Source: Chromobacterium piscinae (GTDB lineage Bacteria > Pseudomonadota > Gammaproteobacteria > Burkholderiales > Chromobacteriaceae). Taken from it: a stretch of DNA of 64,000 bases. The translations under genes and the position numbers were made by a program. The notes beneath the pieces are model-generated. The model was not told the origin of the DNA, made no database searches, and saw only the letters and a list, made by a program, of their open reading frames with translations. Every line of letters begins with the position of its first letter. Positions within the stretch are counted from its first letter, which is position 1. Below, piece after piece: positions 47,901-56,677 of the stretch. The DNA is taken from contig NZ_JAJOHV010000035.1 in assembly GCF_021129175.1 (NCBI RefSeq), forward strand, positions 1 to 64,000, written 5' to 3'.

Positions 47901-50680
47901 AGCACGACGAGCTGTGGTTCGACGTCGACAACAACGACCGCATCGACATCCTGCCCGAGAAAACCAGCTACCTGCCTGGAGAAACCGCCCGCTTCCAGGT
48001 GCGGATGCCGTTCCGCAAGGCCACCGCCTGGCTGGCCATCGAGCGCGAAGGCATCCTGGAAACCCGCGTGGTGGAACTGGAGGGCAAGGACCCGACGGTA
48101 GAACTGAAAATCGGCCCCGACTGGACGCCCAACGTCTATGTATCGGTGCTGGCCGTGCGCGGCCGAGTTCGCGACGTGCCGTGGTACTCGTTCTTCACCT
48201 GGGGCTGGAAGAGCCCGTCTGAATGGTGGGACGCCTATTGGAACGAAGGCGGCGACTACGCGCCGCCGACCGCGATGGTGGACCTGTCGCGCCCGGCCTT
48301 CAAATACGGCATCGCCGAAATCCAGGTGGGCGACGCCGCCAAGCGCCTGGACGTGGAAGTGACTCCGGCCAAAAAGAGCTACGGCATCCGCGAGACCGCC
48401 GAAGTCACCGTCAAGGTCAAGCTGCCCGGCGGCAAACCGGCGCCGGCCGGCACCGAAGTGGCCTTCGCCGCCGTCGACGAAGCGCTGCTGGAGCTGCAGC
48501 CCAACCATAGCTGGGAGCTGATGCAGGCGATGTACCAGCGCCACAGTTACGGCGTGGAAACCGCCACCGCCCAGCTGGAAGTGGTGGGCAAGCGCCATTA
48601 CGGCCGCAAATCGCTGCCGCCGGGCGGCGGCGGCGGCAAGGCGCCGACGCGCGAACTGCTGGACACTCTGCTGCTCTGGCAGCCCGGCGTGAAGCTGGAT
48701 GTCAACGGCAGCGCCCGGATCAAGGTGCCGATCAACGACGCCCTCACCCGCTTCCGCCTGGTGGCGGTGGCCGACGTCGGCAATGACATGTTCGGCACCG
48801 GCGAATCCGGCTTCAACGTCACGCAAGACCTGCAGCTTAGCTCCGGCATCCCGCCGCTGGCGCGCGAGGGCGACCAATTCCAGGCCGGCGTCACCGTGCG
48901 CAACGGCGGCGAGAAGCCGCTGAAGGTCAAAGTGTCCGCCGCCGCGTCCGGCTTCCCGGCGCTGCCGGCCAGGGAAATCAGCCTGCCGGTGGGCGAGGCG
49001 CGGCTGGTCAGCTGGAATGTGACGGTGCCGGAAGGCCTGAAGGAGGCCCAATGGACCTTCGCCGCCCAGCAGGTGGACGGCAAGGCCGCCGACAAGCTGG
49101 CTGTCAAGCAGCAGATCGACCCGGCGGTGCCGGTGACGGTGGAGCAGGCCACGCTGCAGCGCGTGTCGCCCGAGCTGGCCATCCCGGTGGCGCCGCCGCC
49201 AGGCGCGCTGCCGGGCCGCGGCGGCATCCGCGTCAGCCTGCAGGCCAAGCTCGGCAACAGCCTGCCCGGCGTGCGCCGCTGGTTCGAGGACTATCCTTAC
49301 GCCTGCCTGGAGCAGCGCAGCTCCATCGCCATCGGCTTGTCCGACCGCAAACGCTGGGACCAGCTGATGAGCGAGCTGCCGCTGTACCTTGACGGCAACG
49401 GCCTGGCCGCCTACTTCCCGCAGGGAGAAGGCGCGCCGGACCGCGGCAGCGACGTGCTGACCAGCCATCTGCTGTCCGTCGCCAACGAGGCCGGCATGGA
49501 GATTCCGGAAAACGCGCGCAACAAGATGCTGGACGGCCTGTCAGCCTTCGTCGAAGGCAAGCTGAAACGCGACCTGCCCGGCAGCCGCCAGGACGCCGAC
49601 GCCCGCCGGCTGGCCGCGATGGACGCGTTGTCGCGCTACGGCCGCTTCCGCCCGGCGATGCTGGACGTGCTGGACCTGAACCCGCAAAAGATGGGCACCG
49701 CGATGCTGGTGGACTGGCTGTCTCTGCTAAACCGCGCGGCGGACATCCCGCAGCGCGCCGGCCGCATATCCGAGGCCTCGAATCTGCTGCGCGCCCGCCT
49801 GACCTACCAGGGCACCAAAATGGGCTTCAGCACCGAGGCCAACGACAACGCCTGGTGGCTGATGGGCAACGGCGACGTCAACGCGGCCAAGCTGCTGCTG
49901 GCCGCCCGCAAGCTGCCTGACTGGCAGGCAGACATGCCGCGCCTGCTGACCGGCCTCCTCGCCCGCCAGCAGAAAGGCCACTGGGGCACCACCACCGCCA
50001 ACCTATGGGGATCGCTGGCCGCCGCGCAGTTCTCTCGCCAGTTCGAAACCGTGCCGGTGACGGGCCAGACCAGCGCCATCCTCGGCAAGTCCAGCCTGAG
50101 CCTGTCTTGGCCGCAGGACGGCGTCAAACAGCTGGGCTTGCTGCCGTGGCTGTCTTCCGCTGGCAGTCTGCAGCTCAAGCACGCCGGTTCCGGCTCGCCG
50201 TGGGCCACCATCCAGGCCGAAGCCGCCATTCCGCTGAAAACCGCGCGCTACGCCGGCTACAGCATCAAGAAAACGCTGACGCCGGTCAGCCAGAAAGTGG
50301 ACGGCCAGTACCAGCCCGGCGACGTGGTCAAGGTGACGCTGACCATCCAGGCCCAGAGCGATATGAGCTGGGTGGTGGTGGATGACCCGATCCCCGCCGG
50401 CGCGGCGATCCAGGGCAGCGGCCTGGGCCGCGATTCGGCGATCGACGCCAAGTCCGGCAACGGCGGCGACTACGCCGACTACATCGAACGCCGCTTCGCC
50501 GGCTACCGCGCTTATTACAGCTATGTGCCGCGCGGCGAGCTGAAGGTGGAATACACGATGCGGCTGAACAACCCAGGCGCGTTCAAGCTGCCGCCCACCC
50601 GGGTGGAAGCGATGTACGCGCCGGAGGTGTTCGGGATGTCGCCTAACGGGGTATTCAAAGTGGTAGGTGACGGAAAGTGA
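44999..50680 (+). CDS. Large bacterial alpha-2-macroglobulin
   Basis: 1893 aa from the ATG at 44999 (MKTLLRRSLLLAVLAAPAAS signal peptide); in-frame ATG 44942 is possible but adds non-signal sequence. It lacks a lipobox at the expected place, unlike E. coli YfhM, so it may be soluble in the periplasm. The body is made of macroglobulin repeats, with the thioester motif CLEQ at Cys1436 (PYACLEQRSS), used to trap proteases covalently, and a terminal alpha-helical complement-like domain. It precedes pbpC, as in E. coli, pointing to a paired defence and repair role. It is longer than E. coli YfhM (1653 aa). Confidence 0.93.
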   Translation: MKTLLRRSLLLAVLAAPAASHAGVVTFSPQGEVKEINQVRATFSASMIALGNSAAPAPFAWSCGLKGKGHWVDDKTWALDLPETPAANTDCRFTLKPGLKDAQGAAVSGPAFRFFTGLPIVSRSWPDEGRIEEDQAFVLKFNAANVSPSSLYCQSSSLPERIPAQPLAAPDRAALLKHLDLQKDAARVLTVRCGQRLAPDSKLSLVHLRGAGKPDKLDFQVRPAFSASMSCQRESAKGACIPFKPVTLNFSSPVPEKLAMAVRLSGGGAERAPLAQERSKGEPVGSISFAPPFPPLETLTLTLPKEFRDEVGRPLVNAGRFPLSFKLGDYPPLAKFAAAPFGIIESGSDAALPITLRGVEANLKIKSVQLGGQSLRLTRDADMMAWLAKVHRYHESNLPAGKDKTVESRRVSLLSKNRDAEPLKLPAQPDKNGKWPFEVVGIPLPKPGLYVVEVSSRLLGKSLLGADKPMYVRTAALVTNMAVHLKRSSENASVWVTTLDKGKPVPDAKISVYDCKGEALWSGKTDKNGIASISKQLNGGECSSDEELSGLFVTAHAKDAQGNEDVSFVRSGWNRGIESWRFPFPTQWNDSPSILAHTILDRPLFRAGETVSMKHLLRVQAGKGLAQLKPNQLPQQLRIVHDGSGDEVSLPLAWRNGRYAESSFTLPKEAKLGEYTLYLERKGTRGPDDKAKPSSPELDGYSLHSGSFRVEEFRLPVMTGRIFTAKGANIGAKQVPLNVSMSWGNGGPAKDWPVEVSAMLADAYTRIKAYDGFTFSPPQRNRENSEGSLDGKVVLDKAALKLDANGNGKATVDKLPKLDRRYDLVTEAAYRDPNGETQTITRRIPLWPAALQVGVSVDSWITAGRALQLKAVVLDTAGKPIANKDVKVTLREHRYLSSRKRLVGGFYAWDHNEETDDKGKVCSGTTDARGLVFCDINLKDAGDMELIAEAKDDQGNVAQAAQSVWVSKHDELWFDVDNNDRIDILPEKTSYLPGETARFQVRMPFRKATAWLAIEREGILETRVVELEGKDPTVELKIGPDWTPNVYVSVLAVRGRVRDVPWYSFFTWGWKSPSEWWDAYWNEGGDYAPPTAMVDLSRPAFKYGIAEIQVGDAAKRLDVEVTPAKKSYGIRETAEVTVKVKLPGGKPAPAGTEVAFAAVDEALLELQPNHSWELMQAMYQRHSYGVETATAQLEVVGKRHYGRKSLPPGGGGGKAPTRELLDTLLLWQPGVKLDVNGSARIKVPINDALTRFRLVAVADVGNDMFGTGESGFNVTQDLQLSSGIPPLAREGDQFQAGVTVRNGGEKPLKVKVSAAASGFPALPAREISLPVGEARLVSWNVTVPEGLKEAQWTFAAQQVDGKAADKLAVKQQIDPAVPVTVEQATLQRVSPELAIPVAPPPGALPGRGGIRVSLQAKLGNSLPGVRRWFEDYPYACLEQRSSIAIGLSDRKRWDQLMSELPLYLDGNGLAAYFPQGEGAPDRGSDVLTSHLLSVANEAGMEIPENARNKMLDGLSAFVEGKLKRDLPGSRQDADARRLAAMDALSRYGRFRPAMLDVLDLNPQKMGTAMLVDWLSLLNRAADIPQRAGRISEASNLLRARLTYQGTKMGFSTEANDNAWWLMGNGDVNAAKLLLAARKLPDWQADMPRLLTGLLARQQKGHWGTTTANLWGSLAAAQFSRQFETVPVTGQTSAILGKSSLSLSWPQDGVKQLGLLPWLSSAGSLQLKHAGSGSPWATIQAEAAIPLKTARYAGYSIKKTLTPVSQKVDGQYQPGDVVKVTLTIQAQSDMSWVVVDDPIPAGAAIQGSGLGRDSAIDAKSGNGGDYADYIERRFAGYRAYYSYVPRGELKVEYTMRLNNPGAFKLPPTRVEAMYAPEVFGMSPNGVFKVVGDGK

Positions 50681-50767
50681 CGTGACAGCCTTTCCTCGCC
50701 ATTCCGGGGAGAGGCTGCATTCGTTCACAGACTGGATGGATATCGCGCAGAAATAATGGGAGAAAAG

Positions 50768-51214
50768 ATGGAGTGTTTGGGGTGCCGATTGGCGAATGGA
50801 AAAGAAACCATACACACAGTTTACGAGAACGACCTTGTCACCTGCTTTCTTGACCACGATCCGTTCAGTGAAGGACATACGCTGATCGTCCCCAAGCAAC
50901 ATGCGGTGGAGCTAGAAGAGCTGGATGAGCAATTGACCAAAGCCATCATGGACGCAGCTCAAATCATCGCCAAGGCCATCAAGCCGCTATACCGCCCGGA
51001 CGGCATCACCCTCTGCCAGAACGGCGGCGTCTTCAATGAGCTGACCCATTTCCACATGCATGTCGTGCCCAGAGATAAAAATCGTCCATTTTCAGAATTC
51101 TACTCAAGCGAACCTGCTGAGCCGAGAAATCACCGACTCGCTCGAACGGCAGCCGCATTGAGAGAAGCGATAGGCTGCGCAACCGCTGCCCAGCAGCAGC
51201 GTTCGCGCCAATGA
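50768..51214 (+). CDS. HIT-family nucleotide hydrolase-like protein
   Basis: 148 aa from the ATG at 50768 (MECLGCRLANGKE), with GGGAG five nt ahead; the in-frame ATG at 50756 lacks one. The histidine triad is HFHMHVVPRDK, with CQNGGVFNELTHFH before it, as in GalT/HINT-type nucleotide hydrolases. The N-terminal CLGC pair is typical of the HIT proteins with a small extra metal site. It lies between the macroglobulin and pbpC genes, and its codon use is visibly lower in GC than both. Confidence 0.87.
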   Translation: MECLGCRLANGKETIHTVYENDLVTCFLDHDPFSEGHTLIVPKQHAVELEELDEQLTKAIMDAAQIIAKAIKPLYRPDGITLCQNGGVFNELTHFHMHVVPRDKNRPFSEFYSSEPAEPRNHRLARTAAALREAIGCATAAQQQRSRQ

Positions 51215-51287
51215 CCCCCAAATACGCCGCGCCATAACCTTTGCGCCAATACCCAGTGCCCGCCCGCAATTGAGAAAAGCACCAGCA

Positions 51288-53438
51288 GTGACCAAACCCA
51301 GCATCTTCATCATCACCCTTACCCTGCTCTCCGCCCCTGCCTGGGCCCAGCCCACGTTCAAGGAGGTGAAAGCCGCCTGGCAGCCGTCCGACGTGACGCT
51401 GCTGGACCGCCATGGCCAGACGCTGCAGCGGCTGCGCGTCGACAAGCAGGCGCGGCGGCAGGATTGGGTTAGCCTGGCCGATACCTCGCCCGCCTTCCGC
51501 CAGGCGCTGGTGCTGTCCGAGGACAAACGCTTTTATCAGCACAGCGGCGTGGACTGGTCCGGCGTGGCGGCGGCGGCCTGGGCCAACCTGTGGAACACCC
51601 GCACCCGCGGCGCATCCACGCTGACCATGCAGCTGGCCGGACTGCTGGACGACGATTTGAAAGTAAGCAAAGGCGGGCGCAGCCTGTGGCAGAAGATGGG
51701 CCAGACCTGGTCCGCCGCCTGGCTGGAACGGCACTGGACCAAGGCTGAAATCCTGGAGGCCTATCTCAACCTGGTGGGTTTTCGCGGCGAGCTGGTGGGC
51801 TTGTCCTCGCTGTCGTCTACGCTGTTCGGCAAGCTGCCGTCCGGGCTGAATCTGGAAGAGTCGGCGATCGCCGTGGCGCTGATCCGCGCGCCCAACGCCG
51901 CGCCGGACAAGGTGGCCGGCCGCTCCTGCCATATCCTGCAGGATGTGGGCCGCAAGCCGGACTGCGCGGCGCTGGGCGTGCGCGCCGTTCAGGCGCTGGC
52001 CCGCAGCCGCGCCGCCAATCCTCTGGCCGAACAAGACGCGCCGCACTTCGCGCAAAAGCTGCAGCAAGCGCGCCGCTTCCCCGCCGGCAGCCGGGTAGCC
52101 AGCACGCTGGACCTGCCGCTGCAGCGCTTCGCTGCCGCCGCGCTGCGCCGGCACCTGTCGGCGCTGTCGCAGCGCAATGTGCAGGACGGCGCGCTGGTGG
52201 TGCTGGACAACCAGAGCGGCGACATCCTGGCCTGGGTGGGTTCCAGCGGCCGCGGCCTGTCCAACGCCGCCCAGGTGGACGGCGTCACCGCGCTGCGCCA
52301 GGCCGGTTCCACGCTCAAGCCTTTCCTGTATCAGCAAGCGCTGGAAAAGCATTATCTGACCGCCGCCTCGTTGCTGGACGACAGCCCGCTGGATCTGCAA
52401 ACCGGCAGCGGCCTGTACGCGCCGCAAAACTACTCCAAGGATTTCAAAGGCCTGGTGCCGGTACGCACCGCTCTGGCATCCTCATTGAACATCCCGGCAG
52501 TGCGGACGATAGAAATGGTCACCCCCAACGCCGCGCGCGACCGGCTGGTCAAACTGGGCTTCTCCACCCTGACCGAGGACGGCGACTACTACGGCTACAG
52601 CCTGGCGCTGGGCGCGGCCGACATCCGCCTGCTGGACCTGGCCAACGCCTACCGCACGCTCGCCAACCAGGGCCTGGCCAGCCCGCCGCGCTGGACGCTG
52701 GCCGACGCCAAACCCAAGCCCGAACATCTGCTCGACCCCGCCAGCAGCTTCATCATCGCCAACATCCTGTCCGACCGCACCGCCCGCGCGCTCACCTTCG
52801 GCCTGGAGAGCGCGCTGTCCACTCGCTACTGGAGCGCGGTGAAGACCGGCACCAGCAAGGACATGCGCGACAACTGGGCGGTGGGCTTCTCGCGCCGATT
52901 CACCGTCGCGGCCTGGGTGGGCAACGCCAGCGGCGAGCCGATGTGGGACGTGTCCGGCATGCACGGCGCAGCACCGGTGTGGCAGGCCGTGCTGGATCGC
53001 GCCCAGCAATCAGCCGCGCCCCTGCCGCCGCCCGCGCCGCCAGCCGGTCTGGTTCATCAACGGGTGCGCTATCAGGGCGACGTGGCCGCGCCGCGGACAG
53101 AGTGGTTCCTGGCCGGCACCCAGCGCGCGCTGATCGTGCCGCAGAAAGGCTCCGTCGCCGACCTGGCCCCGGGCATCGCCGCGCCGGTGGACGGCAGCAT
53201 CTTCGCGCTCGATCCCGACATCCCGCCCGCCAACCAGCGCATGGTGCTGCGCGCGCGCGGCGTCGCCAAACCGCAGTGGTGGCTGGATGGAAAACGTTTG
53301 GGAGCCGGAGCGGAGCTGGCCTGGTTCCCCTGGCCGGGCCGGCATCGGCTGGAATTGCGCGGCGGCGACGGCAAGGTGGTGCAGGCAGTGAAATTCGAGG
53401 TTCGCGGCGCCTCGCTGCGGCCCGGCAGGCCGCGTTGA
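51288..53438 (+). CDS. pbpC: Penicillin-binding protein 1C
   Basis: 716 aa from the GTG at 51288 (signal SIFIITLTLLSAPAWA); a TTG at 51270 is the alternative. The glycosyltransferase domain has LSEDKRFYQHSGVDW and GASTLTMQLA. The transpeptidase domain has SxxK in GSTLKPF, SxN in SSLNIPA and KTG in KTGTSKD, so it looks complete, and the C-terminal BiPBP_C-like domain is present. PBP1C is the partner of alpha-2-macroglobulin in E. coli, thought to repair peptidoglycan after attack. E. coli PbpC is 770 aa, so this one is slightly shorter. Confidence 0.93.
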   Translation: MTKPSIFIITLTLLSAPAWAQPTFKEVKAAWQPSDVTLLDRHGQTLQRLRVDKQARRQDWVSLADTSPAFRQALVLSEDKRFYQHSGVDWSGVAAAAWANLWNTRTRGASTLTMQLAGLLDDDLKVSKGGRSLWQKMGQTWSAAWLERHWTKAEILEAYLNLVGFRGELVGLSSLSSTLFGKLPSGLNLEESAIAVALIRAPNAAPDKVAGRSCHILQDVGRKPDCAALGVRAVQALARSRAANPLAEQDAPHFAQKLQQARRFPAGSRVASTLDLPLQRFAAAALRRHLSALSQRNVQDGALVVLDNQSGDILAWVGSSGRGLSNAAQVDGVTALRQAGSTLKPFLYQQALEKHYLTAASLLDDSPLDLQTGSGLYAPQNYSKDFKGLVPVRTALASSLNIPAVRTIEMVTPNAARDRLVKLGFSTLTEDGDYYGYSLALGAADIRLLDLANAYRTLANQGLASPPRWTLADAKPKPEHLLDPASSFIIANILSDRTARALTFGLESALSTRYWSAVKTGTSKDMRDNWAVGFSRRFTVAAWVGNASGEPMWDVSGMHGAAPVWQAVLDRAQQSAAPLPPPAPPAGLVHQRVRYQGDVAAPRTEWFLAGTQRALIVPQKGSVADLAPGIAAPVDGSIFALDPDIPPANQRMVLRARGVAKPQWWLDGKRLGAGAELAWFPWPGRHRLELRGGDGKVVQAVKFEVRGASLRPGRPR

Positions 53439-53457
53439 AACGCCGCTTCCCGTCAAA

Positions 53458-54186
53458 CTAGCCGGCGGCGGCCTTGCGCCTCTGCAGCGACTGCCACAGT
53501 TGGCTGGCGCGTTGCGCGGCGCTGGCCTTCTGCTGATCAGTCAAAGCCTGGTAGTCCTTGGTCTTCAACAGCCAGTCTGCGCTGAGCGTGTCGCCGGAGC
53601 GGCGAGCCACCAAGTTCCAGGCGGCGGCCTCTTCCGGCTGCTTGTCCAGCAGATAACTCTCCGAGATGATGGCCGCCGCGTGCAGATTGCCGCGCGCGTA
53701 GGCCTGCTGCAGCGCCTCGCGCGCCTCCTCGCGGTAGCGAAAGTCCGCCTCGTAATCCGGCTCGCGCGGATGGCCGTCCAACTGGAACAGATAGCGCTCG
53801 GCCAGATGCGTCAGCGCCTGCGGATCGCCGCGGCTGGCGGCCATGCGCAGATCGGCCAGCGACATCTGGTAGTAACGCGCGTCTATCATGTAGCCCAGTT
53901 TGCGCAGCTGCTGTTTGCGCTCGCGCTCGACCGGCGTTTCCGGTTGCGCGGCGGCGGACTGCTGCTGCGCGGACGGATCGCCGCCCACCGCGAAACTAAA
54001 ACCGCCTGCGGCGGGTTTAGCGGATGCCTGGGCCGCGCCTTTTTCCGTCCCGGCCCCCTTCGCGGCAGCGGGTTGCGCCTGTCCGGACGCGCCGCCCGCC
54101 ATCCCGAAGTGAGCGGGCAGCCATAGCCATGCCGCCACGGCCGCCGTCCCTGCGGCCGCTGCGATCAACAAGGTTGCCCTCTTCAT
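53458..54186 (-). CDS. Exported hypothetical protein with Sel1-like helical region
   Basis: 242 aa from the ATG at 54186. A membrane segment at the start (TLLIAAAAGTAAVAAWLWLP) could be a signal anchor, then an Ala/Gly/Gln-rich linker (about residues 30-80). The C-terminal half (AASRGDPQALTHLAERYLF, EALQQAYARGNLHAAAIISE and EEAAAWNLVARRSGDTLSA) resembles Sel1-like helical repeats but is degenerate. No enzyme motif. It starts 3 nt after the stop of the HExxH gene, so the two are coexpressed. Confidence 0.72.
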   Translation of the reverse strand: MKRATLLIAAAAGTAAVAAWLWLPAHFGMAGGASGQAQPAAAKGAGTEKGAAQASAKPAAGGFSFAVGGDPSAQQQSAAAQPETPVERERKQQLRKLGYMIDARYYQMSLADLRMAASRGDPQALTHLAERYLFQLDGHPREPDYEADFRYREEAREALQQAYARGNLHAAAIISESYLLDKQPEEAAAWNLVARRSGDTLSADWLLKTKDYQALTDQQKASAAQRASQLWQSLQRRKAAAG

Positions 54187-54188
54187 CG

Positions 54189-54740
54189 TCAGATCCGCGT
54201 CATGCAGACGTTGAAGCCGTTGGCGTAGCCGTAGCGCGAGTAGTAGTCGCGCTGCGACGGCGTGCCGTGCTCGGCGTAGTCGGCCGCGTCGCGCGCCGAC
54301 GCCACCGCGTTCTCGATGAAGCTCGGATAGCGCAGATTGGTCTCGGCGTACTTGGCGAAGGTGCCGCCCACGCAATCAGCCTGCAGTTCCTGCATCGGCG
54401 GCTGGCGGTTGATGCCGCGGGTAAACTGGACGGAATGACCCCATTCGTGCGCCAGGATGAACTTGGCCACGTAGTTGCCATAGCTGCTTTCCTGCTGCTG
54501 CAGGAAGCCGGTGCCGACGCTGATGGTGTACGGGCCGCACGCCATCGCGCTGGTTTGCGGCTCGCCGCAGGCATTCTGGTCCACATAGACCGTCGGCCGC
54601 GCGTAAGAGCCGAGGAAGCCCCGAATCTCGTTGGCGCTGGACTGGATGTAGCTGTTGTTCACCGGCAGGGCCAGGGCCGCGCCGATCTGGCCTGCGATAA
54701 CCGCGCCGAGCGCGCACAGCGTGATGATTTTCCTTGTCAT
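54189..54740 (-). CDS. Secreted HExxH zinc-metallopeptidase-like protein
   Basis: 183 aa with a signal peptide (LCALGAVIAGQIGAALALP). The metallopeptidase motif is HEWGHSVQF (HExxH), with a following Glu in MQELQADCVGG that may be the third ligand, the pattern of the YpfJ-type neutral zinc peptidase family. Four cysteines can form disulfides (NACGE, MACGP, ADCVG, FNVCM). GGAGAAAGAG is a good ribosome site before the ATG at 54740. Next to the Sel1-like gene on the same transcript. The upstream 250 nt to the SDR gene is AT-rich and holds the promoter. Confidence 0.82.
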   Translation of the reverse strand: MTRKIITLCALGAVIAGQIGAALALPVNNSYIQSSANEIRGFLGSYARPTVYVDQNACGEPQTSAMACGPYTISVGTGFLQQQESSYGNYVAKFILAHEWGHSVQFTRGINRQPPMQELQADCVGGTFAKYAETNLRYPSFIENAVASARDAADYAEHGTPSQRDYYSRYGYANGFNVCMTRI

Positions 54741-54990
54741 GATCTCTTTCTCCTTGAGTGTTGCGTCACGGAGATCTTTTTATGGCAAATGGATAATCAT
54801 TCTGGAAAGAATTATTATTTATAAAATTTCAATTTGATATTCTAACTTTATGTCATTGTTTTAACGCTAAAATACATTTGTTTCGTAATCAAAATATCCA
54901 TGCAAAAGGGCGAGCCGCATCGCGCCCCGCCCTTTCCCTGTCTGCCGCCCGATCCAGCGTACCGCGCGCGGCACCGCTGGATCGGGATGT

Positions 54991-55713
54991 TTACGCCGAC
55001 TGCCCGGTAGCCGCCAGCACGATCTCGCGCACGCACACACGTTGCGGCTGCCCGTATGCGTAAGCGATGGCTTCAGCCACATCGTCCGCCGCCAGCACCC
55101 CGCCCATCTGCTGCTTCCACTCCTGGTAGCCGGCCTTGATCGCTTCATCCGTCGTATGCCCCAACAGCTCCGTCTCCACCGCGCCCGGCGCGATGGTGAT
55201 CACGCGCACGCCGCTGCCGGCCACTTCCTCGCGCAGATTTTCCGAAATCGCGTGCACCGCGAACTTCGTCCCGCAATAGGCCACGTGGCTGGGAAAGGTC
55301 TTGCGACCGGCGATGGAGCTGATGTTGATGATGGTGCCGCGGCCGCGCGCCGCCATGCCGGCCAGCACCGCGTGGATGCCATTGAGTAGGCCCTTGACAT
55401 TGACGTCCAGCATGCGCTGCCATTCGTCCGGGTCTTGCCGCGCCATCGCGCCCAGCAGCATCACGCCGGCATTGTTGACAATGGCGTCGGCGGGGCCAAA
55501 GCGCGCCTCAGCCTCAGCCAGCGCCGCTTGCAGCTGGGCGCGATCGGTCACGTCCACCCGGCGGCACAGGGTATTAGGCAACGCCAACGCTTCCAGTTTT
55601 TCGACGCGGCGCGCCAGCAGCAGCAGCGGATGGCCAGCCCGGGAAAACAGCTTGGCGACGGCGGCGCCGATGCCGGAGCTGGCGCCGGTGATCACGATCA
55701 GAGGTTTGTTCAT
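54991..55713 (-). CDS. Short-chain dehydrogenase/reductase
   Basis: 240 aa from the ATG at 55713, spaced 7 nt from GGAG; the in-frame ATG at 55719 is too close. NAD(P)-binding TGASSGIGAAVAK, NNAGVML and the active-site YCGTKFA (Tyr-x-x-x-Lys) with upstream Ser (NISSIAG) give a complete classical SDR catalytic set. The substrate is unknown; its closest style is the YdfG/SDR group. Divergent from a LysR gene that likely controls it. Confidence 0.9.
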   Translation of the reverse strand: MNKPLIVITGASSGIGAAVAKLFSRAGHPLLLLARRVEKLEALALPNTLCRRVDVTDRAQLQAALAEAEARFGPADAIVNNAGVMLLGAMARQDPDEWQRMLDVNVKGLLNGIHAVLAGMAARGRGTIINISSIAGRKTFPSHVAYCGTKFAVHAISENLREEVAGSGVRVITIAPGAVETELLGHTTDEAIKAGYQEWKQQMGGVLAADDVAEAIAYAYGQPQRVCVREIVLAATGQSA

Positions 55714-55767
55714 GGACATTCTCCTTCCATAAAATTTATCGATACGAAACAGATGCCATGCAGTATA

Positions 55768-55788
55768 TTCAGCATGAAATAAGCTGAA
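55768..55788. promoter_or_regulatory. Inverted repeat, likely LysR operator
   Basis: TTCAGC, 9 nt, GCTGAA: a perfect 6-bp inverted repeat of the T-N11-A type, in the 112-nt gap between the SDR and LysR genes. Confidence 0.6.
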
Positions 55789-55825
55789 AAATGATAAAAA
55801 TCTCTGTCTGATATAGATTATTTCT

Positions 55826-56677
55826 ATGGATATTCGCCAATTGAAGGCTTTTGTCGCCGTTTTCGAGGAACGCAGCATCACGCTGGCGGCGCAGCGGCTA
55901 TTCGTCACCCAGCCGACGCTGTCGGTCACCATACGCCAGCTGGAGGACGCGCTGGGCGTCACCCTGTTCGAACGGCTGCCACGCGGCGTGGACGTCAGCG
56001 AAGACGCTCGCCTGCTCTACCCCCAAGCGCGCAGGATGCTGGCCCAGGCCGACGCCTTGACGAGGATGTTCCGGCAGCGCCGCGATTGCGCGCCGCTATG
56101 CCTGGGCGTGGACGCGGATGTGGGCCGCAGCCAGTTGGAGGCGCTGCTGGCGCGCGCGGCGCGCGCCAAGCCGGCGATTCTGCTGGAAGCGCGGGAGGGA
56201 TGCTGCGGCGACGCGCGGCTGGCGGCCGAGGACGGCCGCTGCGAAGACGAACTGTTTCTGCCGCTGTGGGAAGAGGATTTTGTGCTGGCCGTGCCGAAGG
56301 GGCATCCTTTGACGGCGCGCGATCAGGTGGATGTGGCCTTGCTGGACGAGACGGAGTGGATCACCTGTCCGCATCATCCCAGCCATCAGCGGCTGCTGGA
56401 CCTGCACGGCGCGGCGGCGCCGGCATTGGCCGCGGCGGCGCGGGCCGGCAGCCTGAGGCTGGCCGCACACATGGCGGCCGCTGGGCTGGGCGTCGCATTG
56501 CTGCCCGCCTCGCTGGCCGACGACCACCCCGGCCTCAAAGCCATCCCGCTGGCAGGCGCCACGCCGGCCCGCCGCGTCGGGCTATGCTACGCGGCGCAAG
56601 CGCTGGAGCTGCCGGCCTTGCAGGCGCTCAAGGAAACTCTGGACGGTCACAACGGCAGCGGCGCCGACAAGCCGTAG
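55826..56677 (+). CDS. LysR-type transcriptional regulator of the SDR gene
   Basis: 283 aa. Helix-turn-helix LAAQRLFVTQPTLSVTIRQLEDALG near the N-terminus and a LysR effector-binding domain with hydrophobic core AAGLGVALLPASLADDHPG. Divergent from the SDR gene and expected to bind the palindrome between them. Its 3' end overlaps that of the convergent argO by 31 nt. Confidence 0.88.
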   Translation: MDIRQLKAFVAVFEERSITLAAQRLFVTQPTLSVTIRQLEDALGVTLFERLPRGVDVSEDARLLYPQARRMLAQADALTRMFRQRRDCAPLCLGVDADVGRSQLEALLARAARAKPAILLEAREGCCGDARLAAEDGRCEDELFLPLWEEDFVLAVPKGHPLTARDQVDVALLDETEWITCPHHPSHQRLLDLHGAAAPALAAAARAGSLRLAAHMAAAGLGVALLPASLADDHPGLKAIPLAGATPARRVGLCYAAQALELPALQALKETLDGHNGSGADKP

